This document shows positions 44,075 through 54,043 of a stretch of DNA of 64,000 nucleotides, piece after piece. The position numbers and the translations under genes were made by a program. Below the pieces are notes generated by a model. It was not told the origin of the DNA and ran no database searches. It was given only the letters and a program-made list of their open reading frames with translations. Source of the stretch: Streptomyces bicolor. Lineage in GTDB: Bacteria > Actinomycetota > Actinomycetes > Streptomycetales > Streptomycetaceae. Where the stretch lies: positions 248,001-312,000 of the forward strand of contig NZ_JOFS01000002.1 in the NCBI RefSeq assembly GCF_000719285.1. Direction: 5' to 3'. Position 1 is the first letter of the stretch; each line of letters starts with the position of its first letter.

Positions 44075-44869
44075 ATGAAATTCCGCGTGAACTTCAGCCG
44101 TACCGCAGCGGTCGCCGCCCTGATCCCGGTGGTGCTGCTGTCCGGCGCGACGGCGCACGCCGCCGAGTCCCCGACCGCCAAGCCGAGCGCTCGCCGTTGC
44201 GTGGCCCCCTTCTTCGAAGACAAGTGCGTGCTGTTCGAGATCACCGGGTTGCCCCGACGGGTGGCCGCGGGCGACGGATGGCACGAGTTCACGATCACGG
44301 CCTACAACGCACGACTGCCGACGACGATGGACGACGTCGACGTTGTACTCATCAAACAGGTGAACGACCTCACGCCCGTAATGCCCGGTGGGGACCAGAA
44401 CTCCGTCGATCTGCAGGCCAGGGACCGCAGTTCCGGGGCATGGCGGGACGTGGTTTTCCCGGAACCCAACAGCAAAGCCAGCGACTACGTCACAACTGAC
44501 CTGGTGCCCAGCAAACCCCTGACGATCCGGCTCCGCGTCCGCGTCGCCGAGGACTTCCCGTTCACCGTGACGGCCGGCAATCAAATCGGCGACGTCATTA
44601 TCGGCATCGAGACGCTCAGAGTGGAACCCGGCCGGCCGGACATACGCTGGAAGGGCCAGCTCTGGTCGGGCTTCACGGTCTTCAAACCCGGTACGCACAC
44701 CGGTGAGCCGACGAGTTCCCCGACACCGACAGCGGACGCCCTCTCCGAGAACGGTTCTTCCTCGGACCTCGTCCTGCTGGCCGGTGCCGGCGGCGCAGTT
44801 CTCGCTGTCGCTGCCGGCGCGGTGTACGCCTCACGGCGTCACCGCGATTCGCCGCGTGAGCGAACGTAA
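44075..44869 (+). CDS. Exported surface protein with C-terminal anchor, unknown
   Basis: 264 residues. Signal peptide (FSRTAAVAALIPVVLLSGA, cleavage near AHAAE), an extracellular beta-rich domain of about 190 residues with one early Cys pair (RRCVAPFFEDKCVLFEI), a Ser/Thr/Pro stretch, then ALSENGSSSDL followed by a hydrophobic helix and RRHRDSPRERT. This layout is like a cell-wall sorting signal, with LSENG in place of the Streptomyces LAxTG, so sortase anchoring is possible but doubtful. GAGG lies 5-6 nt before the ATG. Confidence 0.68.
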   Translation: MKFRVNFSRTAAVAALIPVVLLSGATAHAAESPTAKPSARRCVAPFFEDKCVLFEITGLPRRVAAGDGWHEFTITAYNARLPTTMDDVDVVLIKQVNDLTPVMPGGDQNSVDLQARDRSSGAWRDVVFPEPNSKASDYVTTDLVPSKPLTIRLRVRVAEDFPFTVTAGNQIGDVIIGIETLRVEPGRPDIRWKGQLWSGFTVFKPGTHTGEPTSSPTPTADALSENGSSSDLVLLAGAGGAVLAVAAGAVYASRRHRDSPRERT

Positions 44870-45054
44870 CGCCACCCGAAGTAGAGCACCCCGAGTGCTC
44901 CGACAACCGAACCGGCGCCGCACAATGCAGTCGCCCACTGAGCCATGTCCTGTGTGATCCACAGCAGGCTCACGACGACCAGCGCTATGGAGAGCAGGAA
45001 TCGCTCTCCATAGGCCGGGCCGCGGTGACCTGTCAGTCCCCGGTGGCTGTGCAC
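44839..45054 (-). CDS. Small two-helix membrane protein, unknown
   Basis: 71 residues with two hydrophobic stretches (FLLSIALVVVSLLWITQDM and LCGAGSVVGALGVLYFGW) and a basic end. The GTG start overlaps the upstream gene's end by about 22 bp, so it may be coupled to it. It overlaps the facing gene's 3' end by 31 bp. Low certainty on the start. Confidence 0.5.
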   Translation of the reverse strand: MHSHRGLTGHRGPAYGERFLLSIALVVVSLLWITQDMAQWATALCGAGSVVGALGVLYFGWRYVRSRGESR

Positions 45055-45533
45055 GAGTACGTCACACCCTTCATTTTGAGGTCCCGCCAGCCTGCCCTCA
45101 CATTCACGGGATTCACATTCGTGCTCACGTCAGTGGGGGCCGCGTCGGTGCCGCCGCCACCGCCGGTGTCCTTTTTCCGGCAGTAGTAACCGAGCGCATC
45201 AAGCTTCTTGAGGTCGCTCATTGCCTGGTACTTCTGGTACGACTTGATCATGGCAGCGCGCTTTTCCGCGGGCGTGGCGTTCTTCGCCTGTGAGTACAGA
45301 TAGCACCCGATGCTGGCGCCGATACCCACCCACGACGCGCCCTTGGCCAGTGCCTTGGACAGGCCTGCCGCGCCACTGCCGATTCCCAGGACTGTGCAAA
45401 TCTCATCGGCGCCGACGCGTACTTGCCCGGTTTCAGGGGTGGCCGCGGACGCCGTCTGTGTGTTGATGCCGTACATCGTGCCGGTCATGGCGAGGGCGAT
45501 TACGGCAGAAATTCCCTTGCTTCGCATGCTCAC
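45033..45533 (-). CDS. Small secreted protein, unknown
   Basis: 166 residues from GTG 45533, with GGGGGAT about 7-8 nt upstream; ATG 45527 is an alternative. Signal peptide SKGISAVIALAMTGTMYG with cleavage after TASAA. The mature part has a Gly-rich hydrophobic middle (GIGSGAAGLSKALAKGASWV), a Lys-rich helix, four Cys, and a Gly run before the end. Composition is lower in GC than the flanking core genes. No family recognised. Confidence 0.62.
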   Translation of the reverse strand: MSMRSKGISAVIALAMTGTMYGINTQTASAATPETGQVRVGADEICTVLGIGSGAAGLSKALAKGASWVGIGASIGCYLYSQAKNATPAEKRAAMIKSYQKYQAMSDLKKLDALGYYCRKKDTGGGGGTDAAPTDVSTNVNPVNVRAGWRDLKMKGVTYSCTATGD

Positions 45534-45721
45534 GAAGTTGATCCCCCATATTCCCAGTTGCTGGTCAGACAACTGCTTGATCATTTCTATTGGGACGCTA
45601 CCGGCGCGGGCATGCGCGTGCAATGGTGCAGTTACTCGGGGGAGGGTTTCCTTAACGAATCCTTACCGCTCACCCGGCCGCATACCTGGCGGCGAAGCTG
45701 ACAGCGGTGGTCGGTCAAGTG

Positions 45722-46234
45722 TCAGAAGTGCGTGGCGATCCCGAACTCCCGCCGCAGCTGAGCCATATCGTGCCGATCGTGGTCGGTCGGCTCGTAACCC
45801 TGGTGGAAGTAGACCTGCTGCTGGGCGGACAGGCACGGGACCGACGTGCCGCCGATGGTGCCCGTCACGAAGCAGGAGGTGGGGTAGATGAAAGGGCGCG
45901 ACGGTTCGAGCGACGCCTGCTGCGCCGAGCCGTCCTCGGCGAAGACCAAGGGGTGGAGGTCGATTTGCTGTCCGTCCGGGGCCGTGAGCACGAAGCGGAC
46001 GGGACGCCAGTCCAGGGTCTCCACGAAACCCGCGGCTGCGAGGGCCGCTACCACCGCGGGCTCCTGGTCCCGGCGGTGCATCAGGTCCAGGTCGCGGTGG
46101 TCGCGGGTCTGTTCGCCGAGGAGGGCGTCGATGCCCCAGCCGCCGCCGATCCAGACGTCGGCGCGCGCCTCGTGCAGCAGGGACAGAACGGACAGTACGT
46201 CGCCGGCGGTCATCGTGCGTACGGCCTTTGACAC
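45722..46234 (-). CDS. Nucleotidyltransferase, lincosamide/aminoglycoside 2''-transferase-like
   Basis: 170 residues with the minimal nucleotidyltransferase core IGGGWGIDALLGEQTRDHRD followed by LDLM, giving the GG...DxD metal motif of LnuA- and AadB-type enzymes. Later PVRFVLTAPDGQQIDLHPLV supplies the third Asp. The end has an HDRHDMAQLRREFG helix, as in these resistance-type transferases. It may adenylylate a small molecule; drug resistance cannot be claimed from sequence. GTG start with GAAAGG upstream. Confidence 0.72.
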   Translation of the reverse strand: MSKAVRTMTAGDVLSVLSLLHEARADVWIGGGWGIDALLGEQTRDHRDLDLMHRRDQEPAVVAALAAAGFVETLDWRPVRFVLTAPDGQQIDLHPLVFAEDGSAQQASLEPSRPFIYPTSCFVTGTIGGTSVPCLSAQQQVYFHQGYEPTDHDRHDMAQLRREFGIATHF

Positions 46235-46273
46235 GCGTACAACCTTTCATCCGGCCTCGTGAGTCATCAGGGC

Positions 46274-47155
46274 ATGAGTCACGGGACATCCAGCGAGAAG
46301 TCAAGAGGCGTATCCAGACGTGCCAGAGCGCTCGTCGCGGTCGGCGTGGGCGCGGGCGTCCTCATACCGTCCGTCGCCGCCGCGTCTCCCGCCGCCGCGG
46401 CCGGCACTCCCACCGTCAGTTGTACGTCCGCCAAGGCCGGTCTCGCCGACAAACTGAAGAAGGACATCACCGCGGCCCTCGCCAACCGCAGGGGCACCAT
46501 CGCGGTCGGTCTCCACGACCGGTCCACGAACACCACCTGCAGCCTGCGCGCCTCCACCGCCTACGACTCCGCCAGCGTCGTCAAGGTCACCGTGCTGGCC
46601 GCGCTGCTGTGGGACGCGAAGAAGCACAACCGGTATCTGACCGACCGTGAGACGTCCCTCGCCAAAGCCATGATCACCAAGTCGGACAACGCCGCGACCA
46701 GCACGCTGTGGAAGCAGCTCGGCATGACGAAGATCAAGGGCTTCCTGGCCGCCGCCGGCATGACCCAGACCAAGCCGGGCGCGAACGGCTACTGGGGGCT
46801 GACCCAGATCACCGTCACCGACGAGCAGAAGCTGCTCAAGCTCATCACCGCCAGGAACCCGGTGCTCAGCGACAACGCCCGCGCCTACATCCTGAAGCTG
46901 ATGAGTCAGGTGATCTCGTCGCAGCGCTGGGGCACGCCGTACGGAGCGCCGTCCGGTGTCTCCGTGGCCGTCAAGAACGGCTGGCTGCAGCGGGCCACGA
47001 ACGGCTGGCGGGTGCACAGTGTCGGTGCGTTCAAGGGCGGCGGCCACGACTATGTGGTCACGGTGCTCACCCATGGCAACGGCACCATGAACTACGGCAT
47101 CACGACCATTCAGGGCGTCGCCAAGGTCATCCACCGGGACCTGGCGGCAAGCTGA
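46274..47155 (+). CDS. Secreted serine hydrolase of the class A beta-lactamase fold
   Basis: About 293 residues with a Sec signal (basic start, hydrophobic core, ASPAAAA). The mature part shows the class A pattern: YDSASVVKVTVLAALLW (catalytic Ser with Lys three residues on), ITKSDNAATSTLW (SDN), and KNGWLQRATNGW where beta-lactamases have KTG. The Gly-for-Asn change (KNG) and lack of a clear omega-loop Glu make beta-lactam hydrolysis uncertain; a peptidoglycan-related or other hydrolase role is possible. Start ATG 46274 or GTG 46259. Confidence 0.8.
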   Translation: MSHGTSSEKSRGVSRRARALVAVGVGAGVLIPSVAAASPAAAAGTPTVSCTSAKAGLADKLKKDITAALANRRGTIAVGLHDRSTNTTCSLRASTAYDSASVVKVTVLAALLWDAKKHNRYLTDRETSLAKAMITKSDNAATSTLWKQLGMTKIKGFLAAAGMTQTKPGANGYWGLTQITVTDEQKLLKLITARNPVLSDNARAYILKLMSQVISSQRWGTPYGAPSGVSVAVKNGWLQRATNGWRVHSVGAFKGGGHDYVVTVLTHGNGTMNYGITTIQGVAKVIHRDLAAS

Positions 47156-47208
47156 CGTTTCATGTCGCAGCCTCCCGTCCGTCACCGTGCCGTCCTACGG
47201 TGACGCCC

Positions 47209-48228
47209 ATGCGCCTGAGAACCGTACTCGCGACCGTCACCGCGTCCCTGGCGGCGGCCACCTGTCTGTCCGCCGCAGGGCCCGCCAACGCCGGGCAGAG
47301 CAACGCCTGTTCGCCCTCCGTCTCCATCGACCGCTTCTCCGACGCGCTCGACAAGACGACGTACGACGGCACCTTCGTCGGCAACTTCTCCGCCCTCGCC
47401 GTGGACCGCGACGGTTCGCTCGCGGCCGTCTCCGACCGTTCCGCCCTGTTCCGCCTCGACCGGCAGACGCTCGCGCCGCGGGCCGTCGTCCCGCTCGCCG
47501 ACGAGAGCGGCGCCGCCCTCGACTCCGAGGGCCTCGTCGTCGACCGGGACGGGACTCGGTTGATCTCGTCCGAGACCGAGCCGTCCGTGCGCCGCTACTC
47601 ACGCGACGGCAAGATCCTCGACCGGCTCCCCGTCCCGGACGCCCTCCGCGTCGCCCCGGCCGGCCGCGCCGTCTCCAATGGGACCTTCGAGGGGCTGACC
47701 CTGCTCCCCGGCGGCCGCACCCTGCTCGCGTCCATGGAGTACGCGCTGAACGGCGACAGCGCCGGCATCGTCCGCTTCCAGACCTGGCAGCGGAGCAAGG
47801 GCGGCCCCTTCGAGCCGGCCCGCCAGTACGCCTACCGCGCCGACACCGGCCTCGGCGTCCCGGAGGTCCAGGCGACCCCCGACGGCCGCCTCCTCGTCCT
47901 GGAACGCGGCTTCACCGCCGGGGTCGGCAACACGGTCCGGCTCTACCTGGCCGACCCGCGCCGCGCCACGGACACGAGCGGCATCGAGAAGCTGACGGGT
48001 CAGGACGACGTACGTCTGATCAAGAAGACCCTCCTCGCGGACATCGCCGCGTGCCCGTCCCTGGGCGCCACGGCCAAGCAGCCCCAGCCGAACCCGCTCC
48101 TCGACAACATCGAGGGCATGGCGATCACGGGGTACTCGCCGGGGCGCCTGAAGGTGCTGCTGGTCAGCGACGACAACCAGAACGCCGTACAGACGACCCG
48201 GTTCTATTACCTGCGAGTACGCATCTGA
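47209..48228 (+). CDS. Secreted phytase-like esterase domain protein
   Basis: 339 residues. Signal peptide RLRTVLATVTASLAAATCL ending near ANAGQS. The mature part fits the esterase-like domain seen in phytase-like proteins (PF13449): FSALAVDRDGSLAAVSDRSA, LDSEGLVVDRDGTRLISSE, NGTFEGLTLLPGGRTLL, DNIEGMAITGYSPGRLKVLL and a final DDNQNAVQTTRFYYLRV. It forms a beta-propeller with calcium-binding acidic turns. Substrate unknown. Confidence 0.82.
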   Translation: MRLRTVLATVTASLAAATCLSAAGPANAGQSNACSPSVSIDRFSDALDKTTYDGTFVGNFSALAVDRDGSLAAVSDRSALFRLDRQTLAPRAVVPLADESGAALDSEGLVVDRDGTRLISSETEPSVRRYSRDGKILDRLPVPDALRVAPAGRAVSNGTFEGLTLLPGGRTLLASMEYALNGDSAGIVRFQTWQRSKGGPFEPARQYAYRADTGLGVPEVQATPDGRLLVLERGFTAGVGNTVRLYLADPRRATDTSGIEKLTGQDDVRLIKKTLLADIAACPSLGATAKQPQPNPLLDNIEGMAITGYSPGRLKVLLVSDDNQNAVQTTRFYYLRVRI

Positions 48229-48320
48229 GTCCACGGCGCCCGTTTGTTGCGGCGGGATGAAATCCGAGCCGATCCGCGTTGGTGCCTTCCGGTAGATCAG
48301 GACGAACGGAGGGCACCGGC

Positions 48321-51300
48321 GTGGAACCGCAACGGGGATGGGCACGGCGACTGTGGGGCTACGCCTGGCGCTACCCCAAGGACGTGATCCTCGCCCTCGG
48401 CTCCTCACTCGCCGGCATGGCCGTCATGGCGATCGTCCCGCTGATCACCAAGGTGATCATCGACGACGTGATCGGTGACCACACACGGGGCATGGCCCTG
48501 TGGGCGGGCCTGCTCATAGCCGCCGCCCTCGCCGTCTACGTCCTCACCTACATACGCCGCTACTACGGCGGCCGCCTCGCGCTCGACGTCCAGCACGATC
48601 TGCGGACCGACATGTTCGGGACGATCACCCGGCTCGACGGGCGGCGCCAGGACGAGCTGTCCACCGGGCAGGTCGTCGGGCGGGCCACCAGCGACCTCCA
48701 GCTGATCCAGGGCCTGCTCTTCATGCTGCCGATGACCATCGGCAACTTCGCGCTCTTCCTGATCTCCCTGGTCGTGATGGCCTGGCTGTCCATCCCGCTC
48801 ACCCTGGTCGCCCTCGCCGTGGCGCCCGCCCTGTGGTGGATCGCCAAGCGCAGCCGGACCAAGCTGCACCCCGCCACCTGGTACGCCCAGGCCCAGGCCG
48901 CGGCCGTCGCGGGCGTGGTCGACGGGGCCGTCAGCGGCGTACGCGTGGTGAAGGGGTTCGGGCAGGAGGAGCAGGAGACCGGGAAGCTGAGGGACGTCAG
49001 CCGGCGGCTCTTCGCGGGGCGGCTGCGCACCATCCGGTTCAATTCCCGGTACACCCCGGCCCTGCAGGCCGTCCCGGCCCTCGGCCAGGTCGCCATGCTC
49101 GCGCTCGGCGGCTGGCTGGCCGTGCGCGGGCACATCACCCTCGGTACGTTCGTCGCCTTCTCCACCTACCTCGCCCAGCTCGTCGGCCCGGTCCGGATGC
49201 TCGCCATGGTCCTCACGGTCGGCCAGCAGGCCCGCGCGGGCACCGAGCGCGTCCTGGAGCTGATCGACACCGAGCCGTCGATCAAGGACGGCACCAAGAC
49301 GCTGCCCGCCGACGCACCCGCGACCGTCGAGTTCGACGATGTGTCCTTCGGCTACGACGACTCCACCGGCCCCGTGCTCAACGGGCTCAGCTTCGAGATC
49401 CGCCCCGGCGAGACCCTCGCCGTCGTCGGCTCCTCCGGCTCCGGCAAGTCCACGGTCTCCCTCCTCCTCCCGCGCTTCTACGACGTCACGGGCGGCGCCG
49501 TCCTCATCGGCGGCCACGACGTCCGCGAGCTGACCTTCGACTCGCTGCGGGCCGCGATCGGGCTGGTCCCCGAGGACTCCTTCCTCTTCTCGGACACGGT
49601 CCGCAACAACATCGCGTACGGCCGCCCCGACGCGACCGAGGAGGAGATCCGCAAAGCCGCCCGCGCCGCCCAGGCGGACCGTTTCATCGCCGAGCTGCCC
49701 GACGGCTACGACACCAAGGTCGGCGAGCACGGGCTCACCCTCTCCGGCGGCCAGCGCCAGCGCGTCGCGCTCGCCCGCGCGATCCTCACCGACCCCCGCC
49801 TCCTCGTCCTCGACGACGCGACCTCGGCGGTGGACGCCCGCGTCGAGCACGAGATCCACGAGGCGCTCAAGCACGTCATGCAGGGCCGGACCACTCTGCT
49901 GATCGCCCACCGGCGGTCCACCCTCAACCTCGCCGACCGTATCGCCGTCCTGGACGCCGGCCGCCTCGCCGACATCGGCACCCACGAGGAGCTCCAGGAA
50001 CGCTCCGCCCTCTACCGCCGCCTCCTCACCGACCCCGACGAACTCGGCGGTGTCTCACCCGGCCACGCCCAGCCGGCCTGCCCCCGCGAGGACACCTCCG
50101 TGCGGGACGAGCTGGACGCCGAGTTCGACGCCGAGCGCGGGGTGACTCCGCGGCTGTGGACCGGTGACCGCGAGCCCAGGGACCCGGCGCTCGAGGAGTC
50201 CCCGGCCACGCCCGAGCTGCTCGCCCAGGTCGAGGCGCTGCCTCCGGCGACCGACACCCCCGAGGTCGACGAGGCACGTGCGGTGCGCCCCGAGGAGTCG
50301 TACGGCCTGAAACGGCTGCTGCGCGGCTTCGGGCTTCCCCTCCTCATCAGCCTCGGCCTGGTCGCGGTCGACGCCGGCATGGGGCTGCTGCTGCCCGTCC
50401 TGATCCGGCACGGCATCGACTCGGGCGTCACGCAGGCCGCCCTCGGCGCGGTCTGGGCGGCCTCCCTGCTGGGCCTGGTCGTCGTGACCGTCCAGTGGGC
50501 GGCACAGGTCGGCGAGACGCGGATGACCGGACGCACCGGCGAACGCGTCCTCTACTCCCTCCGGCTGAAGATCTTCGCCCAGCTCCAGCGGCTCGGACTC
50601 GACTACTACGAGCGGGAGTTGACCGGCCGGATCATGACGCGGATGACGACGGACGTCGACGCGCTGTCGACCTTCCTGCAGACGGGCCTGGTCACCGCGT
50701 TCGTCTCGGTCGTCACGTTCTTCGGCATCATGGTCGCCCTGGTGGTGATCGACCTCCAGCTCGCGCTCGTCGTCTTCGCGACGCTGCCGCCGCTGATCGT
50801 CGCGACCTACTTCTTCCGCCGGGCGAGTGTGAAGGCGTACGAACTCGCCCGCGAGCGCGTGTCGTTCGTGAACGCCGACCTCCAGGAGTCGGTGTCCGGG
50901 CTGCGGATCGTGCAGGCCTTCCGGCGCGAGCGGGACGGCGGCGCGCGGTTCGCCGAGCGCAGCGACAGCTACCGCAAGGCCCGCGTCCACGGGCAGTGGC
51001 TGATATCGGTCTACTTCCCCTTCGTGCAGTTCCTGTCGTCGGCGGCCGCGGTTGCGGTGCTGATCGTGGGCGGGGCCCGGATCGACGACGCGACGCTGAC
51101 GACCGGCGCGCTGGTGGCGTATCTGCTCTACATCGACCTGTTCTTCGCCCCGGTCCAGCAGCTCTCCCAGGTCTTCGACGGCTACCAGCAGGCCACGGTC
51201 TCCCTCGGCCGCATCCAGGAGCTCCTGCGGGAGCCGACGTCGACGAAGGCGGCCGAAGAGCCGCTGGAGGTGCTGTCGCTGCGGGGCGAGGTCGCCTTCG

Positions 51301-52037
51301 AGGACGTGCACTTCAAGTACGGCGGTGCCGACGGGGAGGAAGCGGCGTTGAGCGGGATCGATCTCCGCATTCCCGCCGGGCAGACGGTCGCCTTCGTCGG
51401 CGAGACCGGCGCGGGCAAGTCGACGCTCGTGAAGCTGGTGGCGCGGTTCTACGACCCAACCGGCGGCCGGGTCACGGTCGACGGCACGGACCTGCGCTCG
51501 CTGGACCTCACGTCGTACCGCCACCGGCTCGGCGTCGTCCCGCAGGAGGCGTACCTGTTCCAGGGCACCGTCCGCGACGCCATCGCCTACGGCCGCCCGG
51601 ACGCGACGGACGCCGAAGTGGAGGCGGCCGCCCGCGCGGTCGGCGCCCACGAGATGATCGCCACCCTCGACGGCGGCTACCTCCACGAGGTCGCCGAGCG
51701 CGGCCGCAACCTCTCCGCCGGGCAACGCCAGCTGATCGCACTGGCCCGCGCCGAGCTGGTCGACCCCGACGTCCTGCTCCTCGACGAGGCGACGGCCGCC
51801 CTGGATCTGGCCACGGAGGCCCAGGTCAACCAGGCGACCGACCGCCTCGCCGGGCGCCGTACGACGCTCGTCGTGGCCCACCGCCTGACCACGGCGGCGC
51901 GGGCGGACCGGGTCGTGGTCATGGCCGACGGGCGGGTCGCGGAGGACGGCACCCACGAGGAACTGCTGGCGCGCGGCGGGCGGTACGCCGAGCTGTGGCG
52001 GACGTTCATAGGGGAGGCCGAGGCCGCCGCCGCGTGA
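48321..52037 (+). CDS. Fused ABC exporter (TMD-NBD-TMD-NBD)
   Basis: 1238 residues: two complete ABC half-exporters in one chain. Half 1 has Walker [10 protein letters not shown] (about 370-378), signature LSGGQ (474-478) and [11 protein letters not shown]; half 2 has GETGAGKST (about 1027-1035), LSAGQ (about 1131) and [14 protein letters not shown]1 has Asp where the catalytic Glu normally follows Walker B, NBD2 has Glu, so the two ATP sites are asymmetric, as in heterodimeric exporters. An acidic linker joins the halves (about residues 580-660). GTG 48321 has GGAGGG 8 nt before it. Substrate unknown; lipid, peptide or drug export are all possible. Confidence 0.93.
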   Translation: MEPQRGWARRLWGYAWRYPKDVILALGSSLAGMAVMAIVPLITKVIIDDVIGDHTRGMALWAGLLIAAALAVYVLTYIRRYYGGRLALDVQHDLRTDMFGTITRLDGRRQDELSTGQVVGRATSDLQLIQGLLFMLPMTIGNFALFLISLVVMAWLSIPLTLVALAVAPALWWIAKRSRTKLHPATWYAQAQAAAVAGVVDGAVSGVRVVKGFGQEEQETGKLRDVSRRLFAGRLRTIRFNSRYTPALQAVPALGQVAMLALGGWLAVRGHITLGTFVAFSTYLAQLVGPVRMLAMVLTVGQQARAGTERVLELIDTEPSIKDGTKTLPADAPATVEFDDVSFGYDDSTGPVLNGLSFEIRPGETLAVVGSSGSGKSTVSLLLPRFYDVTGGAVLIGGHDVRELTFDSLRAAIGLVPEDSFLFSDTVRNNIAYGRPDATEEEIRKAARAAQADRFIAELPDGYDTKVGEHGLTLSGGQRQRVALARAILTDPRLLVLDDATSAVDARVEHEIHEALKHVMQGRTTLLIAHRRSTLNLADRIAVLDAGRLADIGTHEELQERSALYRRLLTDPDELGGVSPGHAQPACPREDTSVRDELDAEFDAERGVTPRLWTGDREPRDPALEESPATPELLAQVEALPPATDTPEVDEARAVRPEESYGLKRLLRGFGLPLLISLGLVAVDAGMGLLLPVLIRHGIDSGVTQAALGAVWAASLLGLVVVTVQWAAQVGETRMTGRTGERVLYSLRLKIFAQLQRLGLDYYERELTGRIMTRMTTDVDALSTFLQTGLVTAFVSVVTFFGIMVALVVIDLQLALVVFATLPPLIVATYFFRRASVKAYELARERVSFVNADLQESVSGLRIVQAFRRERDGGARFAERSDSYRKARVHGQWLISVYFPFVQFLSSAAAVAVLIVGGARIDDATLTTGALVAYLLYIDLFFAPVQQLSQVFDGYQQATVSLGRIQELLREPTSTKAAEEPLEVLSLRGEVAFEDVHFKYGGADGEEAALSGIDLRIPAGQTVAFVGETGAGKSTLVKLVARFYDPTGGRVTVDGTDLRSLDLTSYRHRLGVVPQEAYLFQGTVRDAIAYGRPDATDAEVEAAARAVGAHEMIATLDGGYLHEVAERGRNLSAGQRQLIALARAELVDPDVLLLDEATAALDLATEAQVNQATDRLAGRRTTLVVAHRLTTAARADRVVVMADGRVAEDGTHEELLARGGRYAELWRTFIGEAEAAAA

Positions 52038-52145
52038 CTCCGGAGGCGCCGGACGTGTCGTGGTGACGGTCGTGCAACCACCCGGCATACGTCGTGCGTC
52101 CGTACATCAGTACGCTCAATGCCGGTGTACGGGGAGGACAAGACT

Positions 52146-52535
52146 GTGGACAGTGGTGCGATACGCCGACGACTGGCGATCGGCCTGGCGTTGCTGACCG
52201 CGTCCGGACTGCTCGCGGTCGCGGCTCCGGCTCAGGCACAGGCGGCGCCCACGCGCTGCGAGGGGCGCAAGGTCAGGACGTACCCCTTCTCCACCGGCAC
52301 CCTGTACGTCTACAAGAAGCGCGGCTACGTCTGCGCCATCACCGTGCCCAAGGACCCCGGGCGCCGGCAGAAGATGATGGTCAGCGTCCAGGCGTACCGG
52401 GCCAATCCGGTCAAGGACGAGGGTGTGTACAGCTACCGCGCCGGCCCGGTCACCGTCCATGCCGGGCACCGCTGTGTGTGGGTGAAGGGCAAGGTGGGGC
52501 GGGGGTCGGTGAGCAAGGGGTGGATTCTGTGCTGA
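52146..52535 (+). CDS. Small secreted protein, unknown
   Basis: 129 residues from GTG 52146, with GGGGAGG 8 nt upstream. Signal peptide (RRRLAIGLALLTASGLLAV, AQAQAAP cleavage). The mature part of about 90 residues is basic and has four Cys (TRCEGRKV, YVCAITV, HRCVWVK, WILC), likely two disulphides, with Tyr-rich beta strands. No family recognised. Confidence 0.68.
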   Translation: MDSGAIRRRLAIGLALLTASGLLAVAAPAQAQAAPTRCEGRKVRTYPFSTGTLYVYKKRGYVCAITVPKDPGRRQKMMVSVQAYRANPVKDEGVYSYRAGPVTVHAGHRCVWVKGKVGRGSVSKGWILC

Positions 52536-52606
52536 CTTCATCTCCCCTGTTGCGCCGGTGAGTTGACCGATAGCTTGCGCGCACATCCGCTTCTCAGGGA
52601 GGGTGC

Positions 52607-54034
52607 ATGGCGCGCAAGACCCTCAGATGGCTGCTGGCGCTCGCGCTGTTCATGGGCGCGCTCGGCACGGCCACCACGGCAGGTGCGGCCACCGCCGCCG
52701 AGCCGGACATCAAGGAACGTCTGCTGTCCATACCGGGCATGAACCTCATCGAGGAGAAGCCGTACCCCGGCTACCGCTTCTTCGTCCTCGACTACACCCA
52801 GCCGGTCGACCACCGCAGCCCGTCCGCGGGCACCTTCCGGCAACGCCTCACCGTGCTGCACAAGGACGTCTCCCGCCCGACGGTCTTCTACACCAGCGGC
52901 TACGAGGTCTCCACGTCACCGAGCCGGCGCGAGCCGACGCAGATCGTGGACGGCAACCAGATCTCCATGGAGTACCGCTTCTTCACACCGTCCCGGCCCG
53001 AACCGGCCGACTGGACCAAACTGGACATCTGGCAGGCGGCGACCGACCAGCACCGCATCTTCACGGCCCTGGAGTCCGTCTACGACCAGAAGTGGATCTC
53101 CACGGGCATCTCGAAGGGCGGCATGACCGCCACGTACTACGAGCGTTTCTACCCCCGTGACATGGACGGCGTCGTCGCCTACGTCGCCCCCAACGACGTC
53201 GTCGACGCGGAGGACTCGGCGTACGACCGCTTCTTCGCGCGGGTCGGCACCAAGGAGTGCCGGGACCGGCTGAACGCGGTGCAGCGGGAGGCGCTGGTGC
53301 GCCGGGAGCCGCTGAAGAAGCGGTACGCGGCGTACGCGGCGCAGAACGGCCACACCTTCGACACGGTCGGCAGCCTGGACAAGGCGTACGAGGCGGTCGT
53401 CCTGGACTACGTCTGGGGCTTCTGGCAGTACGGCCTGCTCTCCGACTGCGCCTCGATCCCGGCGGACCCGGCGCACGCCACCGACGAGGCGATCTGGGCG
53501 TCCGTCGACAAGGTCGTGGGCTTCTCCTACGCCACGGACCAGGGCCTTGAGCACTACACGCCGTACTACTACCAGGCGGGCACACAATTGGGCGCGGCGA
53601 CCATCCGGTTCCCGCACATCGAACGGGAGTTGATCCGGTACGGCTACCTCACGCCGAGGGACTTCGTCCCGCGTGACATCCCGATGCGCTTCCAGCCGTG
53701 GGCCATGCGCGACGTGGACACCTGGGTCCGCCACAACGCCCGGCACATGATGTTCGTCTACGGCCAGAACGACCCCTGGGGGGCGGAGCGCTTCCGGGTG
53801 GGCAAGGGGGCGCGTGACTCCTACGTCTTCACGGCGCCGGGGGCCAACCACGGGGCCCGGGTCGCGGGCCTGGTGGACGCGGAGAGGACCCTGGCGACGG
53901 CCCGGATCCTGGACTGGGCGGGCGTCGCCTCCCCGGCCGTGCGGGCCGACGCGTCGGTGGCCGAGCCGCTCGCCGGGTTCGACGCGAAGCTGGACGTGCG
54001 GGGTGTGGAGCGGGAGCAGGCCTTGCGTCCGTGA
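52607..54034 (+). CDS. Secreted tripeptidyl aminopeptidase, S37 family
   Basis: 475 residues with a signal peptide (RWLLALALFMGALGTATT, GAATAAE). The peptidase S37 (PS-10) layout is seen: FRQRLTVLHKDVSRPTVFYT, the nucleophile elbow WISTGISKGGMTATYYERF with Ser, LKKRYAAYAAQNGHTFD and the C-terminal VYGQNDPWGAERF with catalytic Asp and GANHGARV with His. In S. mobaraensis and S. lividans such enzymes take tri- or tetrapeptides off N-termini, including propeptides of secreted enzymes. Ribosome site GGGAGG about 7 nt before ATG. Confidence 0.88.
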   Translation: MARKTLRWLLALALFMGALGTATTAGAATAAEPDIKERLLSIPGMNLIEEKPYPGYRFFVLDYTQPVDHRSPSAGTFRQRLTVLHKDVSRPTVFYTSGYEVSTSPSRREPTQIVDGNQISMEYRFFTPSRPEPADWTKLDIWQAATDQHRIFTALESVYDQKWISTGISKGGMTATYYERFYPRDMDGVVAYVAPNDVVDAEDSAYDRFFARVGTKECRDRLNAVQREALVRREPLKKRYAAYAAQNGHTFDTVGSLDKAYEAVVLDYVWGFWQYGLLSDCASIPADPAHATDEAIWASVDKVVGFSYATDQGLEHYTPYYYQAGTQLGAATIRFPHIERELIRYGYLTPRDFVPRDIPMRFQPWAMRDVDTWVRHNARHMMFVYGQNDPWGAERFRVGKGARDSYVFTAPGANHGARVAGLVDAERTLATARILDWAGVASPAVRADASVAEPLAGFDAKLDVRGVEREQALRP

Positions 54035-54043
54035 CGTCCGCCG

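Noticed and set aside
45722..47155. Reading the nucleotidyltransferase and beta-lactamase-fold genes as an antibiotic resistance island
   Set aside because: The serine hydrolase has KNG in place of KTG and no clear omega-loop Glu, and the two genes face different ways; resistance cannot be claimed.
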